A DNA stretch of 21,673 bases from a virus, in IMG/VR virus record IMGVR_UViG_3300029951_000120, positions 1-21,673 of that record. The stretch is one strand, 5' to 3'. Below the pieces are notes generated by a model. The model searched no databases, was not told the DNA's origin, and worked only from the letters and a program-made list of their open reading frames with translations. Shown one piece after another: positions 7,031 through 14,689 of this stretch; positions within the stretch are counted from its first letter, which is position 1; every line of letters begins with the position of its first letter. The position numbers and the translations under genes were made by a program.

Positions 7031-8860
7031 TCAATGGCACTCTGCCCAGTTGAGTCCAACTTTGTAGTTACCCGTGAGCGGGACTTTAAATCCAATAGCA
7101 AGCCCTGCACTTGTGATTGCGTCAACACAGGTCTTTCCAACTTCCTCAGAATCCTCGGTCTTTGCATCAAGTTGTCCTTCATCATGAATGTTACCCACAT
7201 AGAAGCCATCAAGCCCGCGCCGTTTAATCTCATTACGGGCTATGATAGCCGCCTTCTTCATAACTATTGCCCCCGCACTTTGGAGCTTATAATTAAGGCT
7301 AGCGCTTTTGGAGTGGCACCTGACGAATCCCCCATCAATAGTTCGGAGAAGTCCGCCAGTTCCTCGAAACTCATCTTGGATATCTGCGACCAATCTGGCC
7401 AGTCCGGGCGTACCTTTTTCAAGGACTCCACGAGCCCATTTACCGTATGGTCCAGCTTCACCTTTACGAAGTTCAGGTTTAAGCGTGACTCCGAGTTTAC
7501 CATCTCCAGCTCCATAGAGATAAGCGTAGAATCCATTCTTGACCGTGAGATCACGCATTTCATCTGGGAGTTCGAGGTTTCTAGTGTTAAGGAGGTGGGG
7601 GTCTCCTGTAGTGAAGAGAAGGGTGGCCTCAGCATTGTTAAGATACTCAGCAAACATACGCATTTCAAGGCCGCTGGCATCATAGCCAACTTCTCGTCGG
7701 TTGGGTCTAGCTTGCCAGAGCCTTCGACATTCAATTCCATACTTTACCTTCTGCTTTGCCTTAGGGATATTGGCTGTGTTTGGACCAAAATGTGTCATCC
7801 GACGGGTTGTTGCACCACAAGTCAGAACACTACCGTGCATACAACTGTCTTCATAGTTAACATTATTCAACCAAGTGTCAATCATAGATGACCGACCCTG
7901 AAGTACAAGCCATTCAGCAATAGCAGTTGCTTCAGGTCTTCTCGAACTCTCAGCGAACGCTAGAAGGCTTTCTTCGTCAACCTTGGGGAAACCCTTCTCA
8001 GTGAAATCTTGGGGTTCCCAACCTAGTCCAAGTAGGCGTTCTACTCTCTGCTTAGGCGATCCAATATTGAAGGCTTGCCAATCGAGAGTGCTGTAGGTTC
8101 CGTCTCCGTTTTCACGGAGTTCAGGATATGTTGCAAGGTGCCTGAGGCGGCTCGCATATTCTCCTCCGTCCGCTTTAACTCTTCGATTGTATGTTCCGAC
8201 AACTTCAAGCTTGGGTGGGAATAGCTCCAGTATTGGACCTTCCAGAGCTGCTTGCTCAGCTCGGAGTTGACCGACAAGAGATTGTGCACCTGGGATGTCA
8301 AATGCCCAACCAGCTCGCTTTTGCTCATCTACTACCTCTCTGATTTCATGTTCAATTTCACAAGACAGCTCACTAAAACCAAGCCGCAACATACGCTGCC
8401 ACAGAGCACGAGCCACTTTCTTTCCGAGCCGAACGTCTTGTTGGCAATACCTGTCCATTTCGGGGCTGTAGCCACTGAAGTCGTCGAACTGCCCTTTCGG
8501 GTCTCCAAGACGTTCGCCCCAAGCTTCCAGGCTGTGGCCGCCGCTGAGAGCAGGATCGTACAGGTATGAAAGAACAAGAGTGTCGACGATATTACCAGTG
8601 TGAATGGGAGCGCCAACCAATCTCGCCGTGTGAGGTCCGTCGTAACTGATCGCGTTATGACCGACAAAATATACCCCCTGTCCCCGTAGTTCATCGAAAA
8701 ATCTCCGTATCGCATCATGGCCAACGAAACTATGAACTTCATCAGAGTCCATTCGACTGGCACACATCATCCAAAGTTTAGATGGGTACAGGCTGTCTGC
8801 TTCGCAGTCTATGTACCAATATTTGTGATAGTCCTCAACGCGGGGAAGGTATTTTACCAT
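7031..8860 (-). CDS. Family A DNA polymerase with 3'-5' exonuclease, T7-like
   Basis: A 609-residue replicative polymerase. The N-terminal exonuclease domain has YIDCEAD (Asp18, Glu20), VGHNAISYDG (Asp74) and RYCQQDV (Asp142). The polymerase domain has motif A GYDASGLEMRMFAEYLN (Asp394), motif B with Arg436, Lys441 and Tyr445 in front of YLYGAGD, and motif C NIHDEGQ (His559, Asp560, Glu561). The O-helix position corresponding to T7 Tyr526 is also tyrosine. The spacing between the motif B Arg and Lys is one residue longer than in T7. No 5'-nuclease domain is present. The ATG lies inside the last codons of the primase-helicase gene (7-nt overlap), so the two are coupled. Confidence 0.97.
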   Translation of the reverse strand: MVKYLPRVEDYHKYWYIDCEADSLYPSKLWMMCASRMDSDEVHSFVGHDAIRRFFDELRGQGVYFVGHNAISYDGPHTARLVGAPIHTGNIVDTLVLSYLYDPALSGGHSLEAWGERLGDPKGQFDDFSGYSPEMDRYCQQDVRLGKKVARALWQRMLRLGFSELSCEIEHEIREVVDEQKRAGWAFDIPGAQSLVGQLRAEQAALEGPILELFPPKLEVVGTYNRRVKADGGEYASRLRHLATYPELRENGDGTYSTLDWQAFNIGSPKQRVERLLGLGWEPQDFTEKGFPKVDEESLLAFAESSRRPEATAIAEWLVLQGRSSMIDTWLNNVNYEDSCMHGSVLTCGATTRRMTHFGPNTANIPKAKQKVKYGIECRRLWQARPNRREVGYDASGLEMRMFAEYLNNAEATLLFTTGDPHLLNTRNLELPDEMRDLTVKNGFYAYLYGAGDGKLGVTLKPELRKGEAGPYGKWARGVLEKGTPGLARLVADIQDEFRGTGGLLRTIDGGFVRCHSKSASLNYKLQSAGAIVMKKAAIIARNEIKRRGLDGFYVGNIHDEGQLDAKTEDSEEVGKTCVDAITSAGLAIGFKVPLTGNYKVGLNWAECH

Positions 8861-10461
8861 GAATGCTCAACTATTGTAGTTCCTCCGTTGTTGTACTGTA
8901 TAATCTGTTCTTTGTCTAGTTCTGTGAGTCGCCCGGTGAATTCGTTATAATGAAGGTAAGCGCCAGGACCAGTCCTGCCACAAAACCTGTTCTTTTCTAC
9001 AATAAGTTTCACCACATTACGCCTCCACGGGTCTTCGGAGAGACGTTCTCTATGAAGTTTGATTACAATATTGGCCAGTTGTTCCACACCAGCAGTGCCC
9101 CTAATTTGACCCTGCCTATTCTGGTGTATTACAGCAAGTACCGCGATATTTAATTCCATTGTCAAAGTTTTGAGCTTAGTGCTAATCTCATCTAGTTGCT
9201 TACGCTCATCCCCTGATTGATCAGACACGACAATACTAAGATGGTCCAAGATAATATACTTGCAACCAAGATTGTGCATATGGCGGACTTTATTGAGTAT
9301 CTCCTGAATGGAGTTACTCCCGAAATGATCATAAATAACCAGCTTGTCAGTATTAACACTCCGATCAAAATACTCACGCATCTCCTCCTGTTTAATTGTG
9401 TCCCTTACATCTGGAAGATGGAGAGGTAGATTAGCCTCAAGTGACATCAAACCTAGTGCTGTGTCGCCGTTAGTCTCTTCCAGGTGAAGGAGTCCGATAC
9501 CCGCATCGGGGCTAACCTTACGGATATTGAACTCTATTTCCTTGAGTACTGATGTCTTTCCAACACCTGTTTCCGCAGTGAAGACCACGAACTCCGAAAG
9601 CCTAATGCCGTATGTCTGAGTATTAAGCAAGTCCCAGGGATACGGTACTGTCTCATACGCCTTCCGTTCGCTGATCTCACCCCACATGTCGCGGCCAAGT
9701 TTGAGGCCGCTTGGAGTAAACGTCGGGCTGGACCACCATTCACGGTTGAACTGCTCCCGCTTACCAGCTTTAAGATAGTCGTTCGGGTCTTTGCCGTCTG
9801 CAAGAGTAAGAATCTTAACCTTGCCGATGGGGAACATACCAGCCACAGCAAGAGCCGCCTCTTGGCCGGGGTAACGGATTTGTCCCGTTCTCTCATTTAC
9901 TTTCGGATCGTCCCTGTCGAAGCAGACAACGACGTTTGCAAAGCTGTTAAGGTATTCAAAGTTGTCTGCAACATCTCGACTAGCTCCGTCCGCTCCATAT
10001 CGAACAGACACGACCGGCCACCTGCTTCCCATGAGCTCAAATGCCGCGCAAGCGTCATATTCGCCTTCAACAATTGTAATGAACTTCGCACTACCTCCAG
10101 GAAAAAGCTGGCTTCCGAAGAGTCCGGAGTGTTTGATGTCACCTTCAACATTAAATTCTTTATCAGGGTGTCTGACCTTGTTTGCAAGGTGTTTTCCATC
10201 ATTGAAATATGGGAAGTATGTCGTGTCACCATTACGCCAAATGCCATACTTCTCAGCACTGGCGCGGGATATCTTTCGATCAGTTAAATCTTTGTAGTCT
10301 TTACCGAGTTCTGTGAGGATATTACTGTCCTCCTTCTTATTGTTATTCGGAAATGTCGTGTTACCGCAACTGAAGCAATGAGTGTGTCCATCATCATACA
10401 AAGAATTGGCATCACTACTATCACATTCGTTACAGGCAATGTGCCTTAGAAACTGACTTAT
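8854..10461 (-). CDS. Bifunctional primase-helicase, T7 gp4-like, with ATA start
   Basis: A 535-residue protein that primes and unwinds DNA at the fork. The zinc-binding domain has two pairs, HIACNEC (Cys10, Cys13) and HCFSC (Cys29, Cys32), close to T7 gp4. The TOPRIM primase domain shows IVEGEYD (about 131-137) and VVCFDRDDP (about 179-187). The RecA-like helicase has Walker A ETGVGKTS (about 297-304), Walker B IILDHLSIVVS, a HQNRQGQIRGTAGVEQL arginine-finger region and LIVEKNRFCGRTG. The first TTG (10401) would discard half the zinc site. Upstream the frame stays open with conserved sequence but has no standard start. ATA at 10461-10459 gives (M)SQFLRHIACNEC, overlaps the upstream stop as ATAA and has GAGG ten bases before it. 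Confidence 0.95.
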   Translation of the reverse strand: MSQFLRHIACNECDSSDANSLYDDGHTHCFSCGNTTFPNNNKKEDSNILTELGKDYKDLTDRKISRASAEKYGIWRNGDTTYFPYFNDGKHLANKVRHPDKEFNVEGDIKHSGLFGSQLFPGGSAKFITIVEGEYDACAAFELMGSRWPVVSVRYGADGASRDVADNFEYLNSFANVVVCFDRDDPKVNERTGQIRYPGQEAALAVAGMFPIGKVKILTLADGKDPNDYLKAGKREQFNREWWSSPTFTPSGLKLGRDMWGEISERKAYETVPYPWDLLNTQTYGIRLSEFVVFTAETGVGKTSVLKEIEFNIRKVSPDAGIGLLHLEETNGDTALGLMSLEANLPLHLPDVRDTIKQEEMREYFDRSVNTDKLVIYDHFGSNSIQEILNKVRHMHNLGCKYIILDHLSIVVSDQSGDERKQLDEISTKLKTLTMELNIAVLAVIHQNRQGQIRGTAGVEQLANIVIKLHRERLSEDPWRRNVVKLIVEKNRFCGRTGPGAYLHYNEFTGRLTELDKEQIIQYNNGGTTIVEHSW

Positions 10462-10679
10462 TTTATAATGGCCTCATAGTAAACATAAAAAAGACCGTGC
10501 CAATATGCTCTGAGATTTTTGTTAGGATAAGCTACTCTAAGAGCTTTGTTCATTTCGGAACAGCGTTCATTATTTGTTAATCCAGACGGGACGTTGATAA
10601 TTCTAATCTGACTACCTGGTAAAAGGTTACCTGCCTCAATAAGCCAATGACTCCAATCAGTTTTTACGGTAATTGTCAT
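10458..10679 (-). CDS. Hypothetical protein, 73 residues
   Basis: Begins MTITVKTDWSHWLIEAGNLL and ends AYWHGLFYVYYEAIIK. AAGGAAAG lies just ahead of the ATG. The gene overlaps the metallophosphoesterase upstream by 23 nt and its TAA overlaps the ATA start of the primase-helicase. The pattern of short amphipathic segments rich in Trp and Tyr suggests a compact fold, but no family is recognised. Because its termination may drive primase-helicase initiation, its translation could set the helicase level. Confidence 0.75.
   Translation of the reverse strand: MTITVKTDWSHWLIEAGNLLPGSQIRIINVPSGLTNNERCSEMNKALRVAYPNKNLRAYWHGLFYVYYEAIIK
10472..10475 (-). promoter_or_regulatory. Weak Shine-Dalgarno GAGG for the ATA start of primase-helicase
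   Basis: GAGG lies ten bases before ATA 10461 in the closing codons of the 73-residue gene. Spacing is long and the match short, so coupling through the ATAA stop/start overlap may matter more. Confidence 0.35.
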
Positions 10680-11193
10680 GCACTTTCCTTTTTAACGCTT
10701 CATGAATTTGAATTGGCGAGTAGTCTGTATGTTCAAGACTGACACACACATACCTTGGATCATCTATTTTCTGGTAGTGAAGGTGACCATGGATGTTGGT
10801 TCCGAACCTTCCCACACTATCAGGATGTATAGGTATGTGGGAAAGAATGACCTTATTACCTTCGCCGTCCTTTTGAACCACATACGAACGAATGTCATCA
10901 AAGAACGGAAGATAGTCTGGCAACTTGAAAATATCATGATTGCCTTTGACTAGAACAAGGCGACCAACAAAGCGAGATAGCAAATGCCTGCTATGCCGAT
11001 TGATACACACGTCTCCAAGCATGTAGACCCGATCTTCGGGCTTGATAACTGCATTGTGACGTTGGATGATTGTTTCATCATGTTCCTCTATAGTTTTGAA
11101 AGGCCGAAGTGGCGTTCCGTCTTCTCGTTTGAAATTGAGAATATTAGCATGGCCAAGGTGATGGTCAGCAGCCACCCACGTCCTGCCGCTCAT
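10657..11193 (-). CDS. Calcineurin-like metallophosphoesterase
   Basis: A 178-residue protein with all blocks of the family in order: ADHHLGH (Asp10, His12), MLGDVCIN, VKGNHDIF, ILSHIPIHP and NIHGHLHY. These ligands bind a two-metal centre that hydrolyses phosphomonoesters or diesters. It is short, like the phage and bacterial YfcE/MJ0936-type enzymes. The GTPLRPF and HDETIIQRHN segments are typical of a subfamily common in phages with unknown substrate. The ATG forms a TAATG overlap with the stop of the preceding gene. An AGGAG lies 13 bases before it, too far to be the only signal, so coupling is likely. Confidence 0.9.
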   Translation of the reverse strand: MSGRTWVAADHHLGHANILNFKREDGTPLRPFKTIEEHDETIIQRHNAVIKPEDRVYMLGDVCINRHSRHLLSRFVGRLVLVKGNHDIFKLPDYLPFFDDIRSYVVQKDGEGNKVILSHIPIHPDSVGRFGTNIHGHLHYQKIDDPRYVCVSLEHTDYSPIQIHEALKRKVHDNYRKN

Positions 11194-11417
11194 TATGGAT
11201 TAGGTTCTCCTTCATAAATCTTCTCTCCGTAGAACCGGGTATTCCAGCCCTCATGCCAGTCCTCCCAGCGTTGATCCCGCAACCCACCGTCCATCTGTGG
11301 AAACGGATTGTGATGACGACTAATTGAGCGAGCACAGGCTCCGTAGCCCTCAAGAAACTCCGTAGAGCGTTCAGCTCTGCCGAACTTGTCCGTCGAATGT
11401 TCCGCTGTCTTGGGCAC
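11193..11417 (-). CDS. Rmf/CrpP-like small protein
   Basis: A 74-residue protein with the signature EGYGACARSISRHHNPFPQM followed by RDQRWEDWHEGW. The spacing of GY, A, NP and W-x2-GW resembles ribosome modulation factor and CrpP-like proteins, which bind the ribosome or are otherwise small and basic. The call rests on this pattern only. The start is GTG with GGGAGA seven bases upstream, inside the preceding gene (47-nt overlap). Phage Rmf-like proteins might influence host translation; that is inference. Confidence 0.6.
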   Translation of the reverse strand: MPKTAEHSTDKFGRAERSTEFLEGYGACARSISRHHNPFPQMDGGLRDQRWEDWHEGWNTRFYGEKIYEGEPNP

Positions 11418-11568
11418 GATTGATCTCCCTTACAGTATAACCACGTTTGGCAAGAGCAATTCGAAGATTTTGAAGGTCGTCCCAAGTACGTTGAAGATAT
11501 TCAATAGCTTCAATTTTGTTACCCTCCTCGGCAATATTGTTAATGAATGCGGCATTGTATTTAGCCAC
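11371..11568 (-). CDS. Hypothetical protein, 65 residues, predicted helical
   Basis: Starts at GTG with GGAGAG six bases upstream, inside the end of the GcrA-like gene (8-nt overlap). The sequence AEEGNKIEAIEYLQRTWDDL is strongly amphipathic and suggests a helical hairpin or coiled coil. The 3' end overlaps the next gene by 47 nt, unusually long here, but both have good ribosome binding sites. No family recognised. Confidence 0.7.
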   Translation of the reverse strand: MAKYNAAFINNIAEEGNKIEAIEYLQRTWDDLQNLRIALAKRGYTVREINRAQDSGTFDGQVRQS

Positions 11569-11797
11569 TTATCGCTCTCCTTATTAGGGGATCAAACTGC
11601 GCAAGACGGATAGCGGACAAACTAGGGGCTTTGTTATAACCATTCCAATGATCTTGGTGGCGAAAGACTTGCCCAGCAACAGCGCTCTTAGTTATACCGA
11701 GCTTATTTGCACACTTACTAAATGAAAGACCAAAATAACGTAGGTCACGCAAAATGAGAAGTTGCTCTTTAGACCAATCAGGCCGTTGCTTGTTCAT
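11561..11797 (-). CDS. GcrA-like helix-turn-helix protein
   Basis: A 78-residue protein with a Myb/SANT or GcrA-like DNA-binding region: PDWSKEQLLILRDLRYFGLS followed by FSKCANKLGITKSAVAGQVFRH. The pattern W-S-x-E-Q ... LR-L ... G-S ... A-x-LG-ITKSAV-x-G-x-x-R is that of the GcrA family, an alphaproteobacterial cell-cycle regulator often carried by their phages. It may regulate phage or host promoters. The start is taken as ATG 11797 because it overlaps the preceding stop as ATGA; a TTG two codons earlier is possible. Confidence 0.75.
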   Translation of the reverse strand: MNKQRPDWSKEQLLILRDLRYFGLSFSKCANKLGITKSAVAGQVFRHQDHWNGYNKAPSLSAIRLAQFDPLIRRAISG

Positions 11798-11931
11798 CCC
11801 CAACCATCTTCAATAAGATCTTCATCTTGCTCTTCTTCATTAAAATATTCAACAGTTTCCTGTATAATCTCACTACAAGAAAGACAGTCCCAAAAACTAT
11901 TAGTATCACGATCACAAATCGGGCAGCGCAT
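11794..11931 (-). CDS. Small zinc-ribbon protein, 45 residues
   Basis: The protein begins MRCPICDRDTNSFWDCLSC, two CxxC pairs ten residues apart that would bind one zinc ion, followed by an acidic tail (EYFNEEEQDEDLIEDGWG). GGAG lies five bases before the ATG. The ATG overlaps the preceding stop (TAATG) and its own TGA overlaps the next ATG (ATGA), so it sits exactly in register between two genes. Small zinc-ribbon proteins of this kind are frequent in phages; its partner is unknown. Confidence 0.8.
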   Translation of the reverse strand: MRCPICDRDTNSFWDCLSCSEIIQETVEYFNEEEQDEDLIEDGWG

Positions 11932-12305
11932 TACTTCTCCCGTACTTTCTTATATTCGTCTTGTTCTGGGAAGTTCTCTTCCATGTAGTCTAAAACAAAC
12001 TGTTGTTGAACGGATTCAAGTGCTTGGGCGAGATTATGAAGACGCTGACGAACAGCCATAGTGGTTGCATATGGATCGGGAAAGAAGTTAACAATGTTGT
12101 CACAGCGTTCAGTCAGCTTCTTCTGCTGGGCTTCGTCAAGAGCCGGACCAAATTTGATAGTCGGGTTAGGCTTTCTCTTGGCTGATCTTGACCTGATGAA
12201 GATAATATGTTGATTGTACTCACGCCTCTCAACAACCCAACCATATTTGTTAACAAGCTTACTTTCAAGATAAAGTGGAAGACTGTATTTAGTCTTTAAC
12301 TTCAT
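11931..12305 (-). CDS. Hypothetical protein, 124 residues
   Basis: Starts MKLKTKYSLPLYLESKLVNK eight bases after the stop of the ATP-grasp gene. It has a short mixed N-terminal part (WVVERREYNQHIIFIRSRSA), a middle part with KLTERCDNIVNFFPDPYATT and a helical C-terminus (VRQRLHNLAQALESVQQQFV). No family recognised. The frame stays open upstream through the ATP-grasp gene, but that part is an out-of-frame shadow of conserved sequence. No clear ribosome binding site is visible, so it may depend on coupling. Confidence 0.75.
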   Translation of the reverse strand: MKLKTKYSLPLYLESKLVNKYGWVVERREYNQHIIFIRSRSAKRKPNPTIKFGPALDEAQQKKLTERCDNIVNFFPDPYATTMAVRQRLHNLAQALESVQQQFVLDYMEENFPEQDEYKKVREK

Positions 12306-12312
12306 TGGTCCA

Positions 12313-13194
12313 CTACCAACCGAGATTGAGGTTGCGGATACCACTTCCAATTCCGGCCACGGAAGCAGGGGCGGCAACCCACAATCCAGGTCCAGCTTGT
12401 TGTTCTGCGGGCTTATGATCATAGGCAATTGCCTTCGGTTTAATACCGGTTCGTAAACTTTCTGCAAGACCTCTGAGGGCGACGCCGTACTGCTGAACAG
12501 TTGTCCCTTCGATGCCCGGTGCAGTATTAGCTTCCAGGACATAAAAATCTCCCTTTTTGTCCTCGATGATATCCAGACCACCAAAATCCAAGCCCAGCGC
12601 CTTGATGGTCTGTATTGCCAAGGCGTCGCGTTTAGCACTAGGAATTATGTTCTTGCGCTGAAAGATAAAACCATTTTGCCAGGAACGAACTTTCCAGCTA
12701 ACAACTTCACGCTTAGGGTCACGGACCTTTTGTTGGGTGTCAATAATATCATATGGCGTTGCATGAACGCGAAATTCCTTTTCCTTGAAAATGTATTGGG
12801 TGTAGAGGGGAGCTTCTATGAGCTCATTACCTGGCTCTACTATTACAATACCATCGCCTTCATGGCCTGTCAAGGTCTTCCGGGCCACAACCGTCTTGCC
12901 AGAAGCCAGCCACTCCTTGGCCACAGCCTTATTAGCTGTCCAAGGAACTGTGGGTATATTCTTTCCCGCCAGCATCTGAAATGTCATTAGCTTATTAACA
13001 GCCTTAGCAACCGCACCCGGTTGATTTAGTGGCCGAAATTTAGTAACTGCAATAGCAGCGCGACATTTACCCCAGTTAACAATCACATCGTCCGGCTTAA
13101 CAACCTTATTAAGATGAAGACGACGAAAACCCTCCTCTTTAGCGAGCAAGGCGGCTCCGTCGGACGGTCGGCCACTGTAAATCCAAATGGTCAT
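12313..13194 (-). CDS. ATP-grasp ligase of the phage amidoligase cassette
   Basis: A 293-residue protein of the ATP-grasp superfamily, which forms amide bonds through an acyl-phosphate. Family features: VVARKTLTGHEGDGIVIVEP (the ATP-binding loop with a catalytic Lys), EFRVHATPYDIIDTQQKVR, FGGLDIIEDKKGDFYVLEAN with the metal-binding Glu and Asn, and TAPGIEGTTVQQY. It resembles RimK / D-Ala-D-Ala ligase-like enzymes found in phages. The C-terminal 50 residues are Gly/Ala/Pro-rich. The ATG overlaps the amidoligase stop (ATGA). Its position after two COOH-NH2 ligases and two amidotransferases suggests one peptide or amide modification pathway, whose target is unknown. Confidence 0.9.
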   Translation of the reverse strand: MTIWIYSGRPSDGAALLAKEEGFRRLHLNKVVKPDDVIVNWGKCRAAIAVTKFRPLNQPGAVAKAVNKLMTFQMLAGKNIPTVPWTANKAVAKEWLASGKTVVARKTLTGHEGDGIVIVEPGNELIEAPLYTQYIFKEKEFRVHATPYDIIDTQQKVRDPKREVVSWKVRSWQNGFIFQRKNIIPSAKRDALAIQTIKALGLDFGGLDIIEDKKGDFYVLEANTAPGIEGTTVQQYGVALRGLAESLRTGIKPKAIAYDHKPAEQQAGPGLWVAAPASVAGIGSGIRNLNLGW

Positions 13195-14060
13195 TCGGTC
13201 AAAGCCCCTTCATTCCACGCAGAACAGAACGCCAAATCTTGAGCGATCCTCATGCCGTCTCGCAACATCTCTTCAAATCCAGCAACCTTAAGATACTTGA
13301 TAGCATATGGCCCAAGAGAATTCTTCAGGAATTCAGTCGAGTCCATCATGCTGAATTGCTGGATGATTGCAGTAGGATTTTGAAATGTCCTAGCCCTTTC
13401 CTTGATCTGCTGGAGGGTACCAATCCAATGCATAAGACGACCCTCATGCAATGTGCATTCCAAGGACCGATACTCAATACTGCCAAACTTCAACAGACTG
13501 GCGAAATTAATTGAACTATAGCGATTATTCTGTTGAATACCGAAGAAGTCTGAACCCTGGGAAATGGAGTTTACAAGTTCAACAATTTGTCCCATCGCAT
13601 CCTTGGCGCGGAAACAGAAATTATTACCAACTCTGTGTTCTCCGTTCTGAGACACTAGAAGTTCGTCAAGTATCACAGACAACACCATCGAATTGTAGAT
13701 GGTTCTGAATGATTCTTGAGAATAATTAACGTGAACATGGATTGAAGTCCGGTACGAGTCGAACACCTCAACCCCTGGACCGGTAAGGTAACCAAACAGA
13801 AGTTGGATAGCTTTCTCAGTATTTTTCAAATTATATGGTGAACGACTGACGTACTCAACAGCCTGAGATCCTGGTACGATTTTCCGAAGACTGCCATCAT
13901 TATGTTGAGCCCACAAAATCTTAACCCGCTCTTCAGGGCTCATAATATTCTTGCCTTCGAGCTCAACTTCAATACCGAAAACGTCTGTCACACTAGCCGC
14001 ATTCGCAATAGGAATATGACGAGTTAAGGTGTCGTCCAGTTTCATTCTCTTTGTAAGCAT
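13191..14060 (-). CDS. Amidoligase (COOH-NH2 ligase, glutamine synthetase-like fold)
   Basis: A 289-residue enzyme of the putative amidoligase family. Visible landmarks: FGIEVELEG (metal- and ATP-binding Glu pair), AQHNDGSLR, AVEYVSRSPYN, SIHVHVNYS and INFASLLKFGSIEYRSLECT. These match the glutamine synthetase / gamma-glutamylcysteine synthetase-like fold, which joins a carboxylate to an amine using ATP. It starts at ATG overlapping the previous stop (TAATG), with GGAGG ten bases upstream. Iyer, Aravind and colleagues described such enzymes in phiEco32-like phages as parts of predicted cell-wall or protein modification systems; the real substrate is unknown. Confidence 0.85.
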   Translation of the reverse strand: MLTKRMKLDDTLTRHIPIANAASVTDVFGIEVELEGKNIMSPEERVKILWAQHNDGSLRKIVPGSQAVEYVSRSPYNLKNTEKAIQLLFGYLTGPGVEVFDSYRTSIHVHVNYSQESFRTIYNSMVLSVILDELLVSQNGEHRVGNNFCFRAKDAMGQIVELVNSISQGSDFFGIQQNNRYSSINFASLLKFGSIEYRSLECTLHEGRLMHWIGTLQQIKERARTFQNPTAIIQQFSMMDSTEFLKNSLGPYAIKYLKVAGFEEMLRDGMRIAQDLAFCSAWNEGALTE

Positions 14061-14689
14061 TATGCGAGAGCCTCCTGCAATGCTTCATTGAGGTGTTTGT
14101 ACTCATTCAAAATCTTGTACTCACCAAGATTACCATTAAGACTTACGCCAACCTTGGTACCACGATATTCAAGAATAAAATCCTGGTGGATGTAATCATA
14201 CGACAATGCGAAATCCTTATGAAAAGCAATAGTCTTAGCTTCTTTGTCTTTCAAGACCTTTTCGACAACAGGAATTTCAGGATAAACATTCTCTAGCATA
14301 TTTACATACGGACGTGAAAAATTGAAATTCTCTTCTGGCATCATAACATTTTCTGAAGATGAAAAGCCGAGTTGGGAACGAATCAAACCCTGCCGATATT
14401 GCTTGATTGGTTTTCTATACCACCAAAGACAGTGATTATTAGTATTGGCATAACCAATATTGTACTTCTTATATGTGAACGCTTTGTCTTCGAGATTTAT
14501 ATTTTTATTGCGCATATTGAAAGCACAGACGACTAGACGAAACTTATCTGGAATCTGTTCACTGTTATTAGGATCTATCTGATGACTAACTTGCTTGACG
14601 AAAACAGCTTTATTCTCATAATAACAGATAGTTTGACTGAACTTGGAACTAACGTCTTCTAGGTTGTCGAACTGTATTTCCTTAGGCAT
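14060..14689 (-). CDS. Unknown 209-residue protein inside the amidoligase cassette
   Basis: I do not recognise this family. The protein has a central aromatic and basic block, GYANTNNHCLWWYRKPIKQY followed by RQGLIRSQLGFSS, and alternating hydrophobic strands toward the C-terminus (FILEYRGTKVGVSLNG). It is rich in Asn, Lys and Tyr. Its start (TAATG) and stop (TAATG) overlap the genes on either side, so it is firmly embedded between two ligase genes. It could be a substrate-binding accessory, a scaffold or the substrate itself; the sequence does not decide. Confidence 0.85.
   Translation of the reverse strand: MPKEIQFDNLEDVSSKFSQTICYYENKAVFVKQVSHQIDPNNSEQIPDKFRLVVCAFNMRNKNINLEDKAFTYKKYNIGYANTNNHCLWWYRKPIKQYRQGLIRSQLGFSSSENVMMPEENFNFSRPYVNMLENVYPEIPVVEKVLKDKEAKTIAFHKDFALSYDYIHQDFILEYRGTKVGVSLNGNLGEYKILNEYKHLNEALQEALA

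Noticed and set aside
6842-7891. Plus-strand open frame of 349 codons
   Set aside because: It runs antisense to the DNA polymerase and the 58-residue gene; its product has no family features, while the opposite frame has all polymerase motifs.
12306-12638. N-terminal extension of the 124-residue protein
   Set aside because: It overlaps conserved ATP-grasp coding sequence in another frame and has no ribosome binding site.
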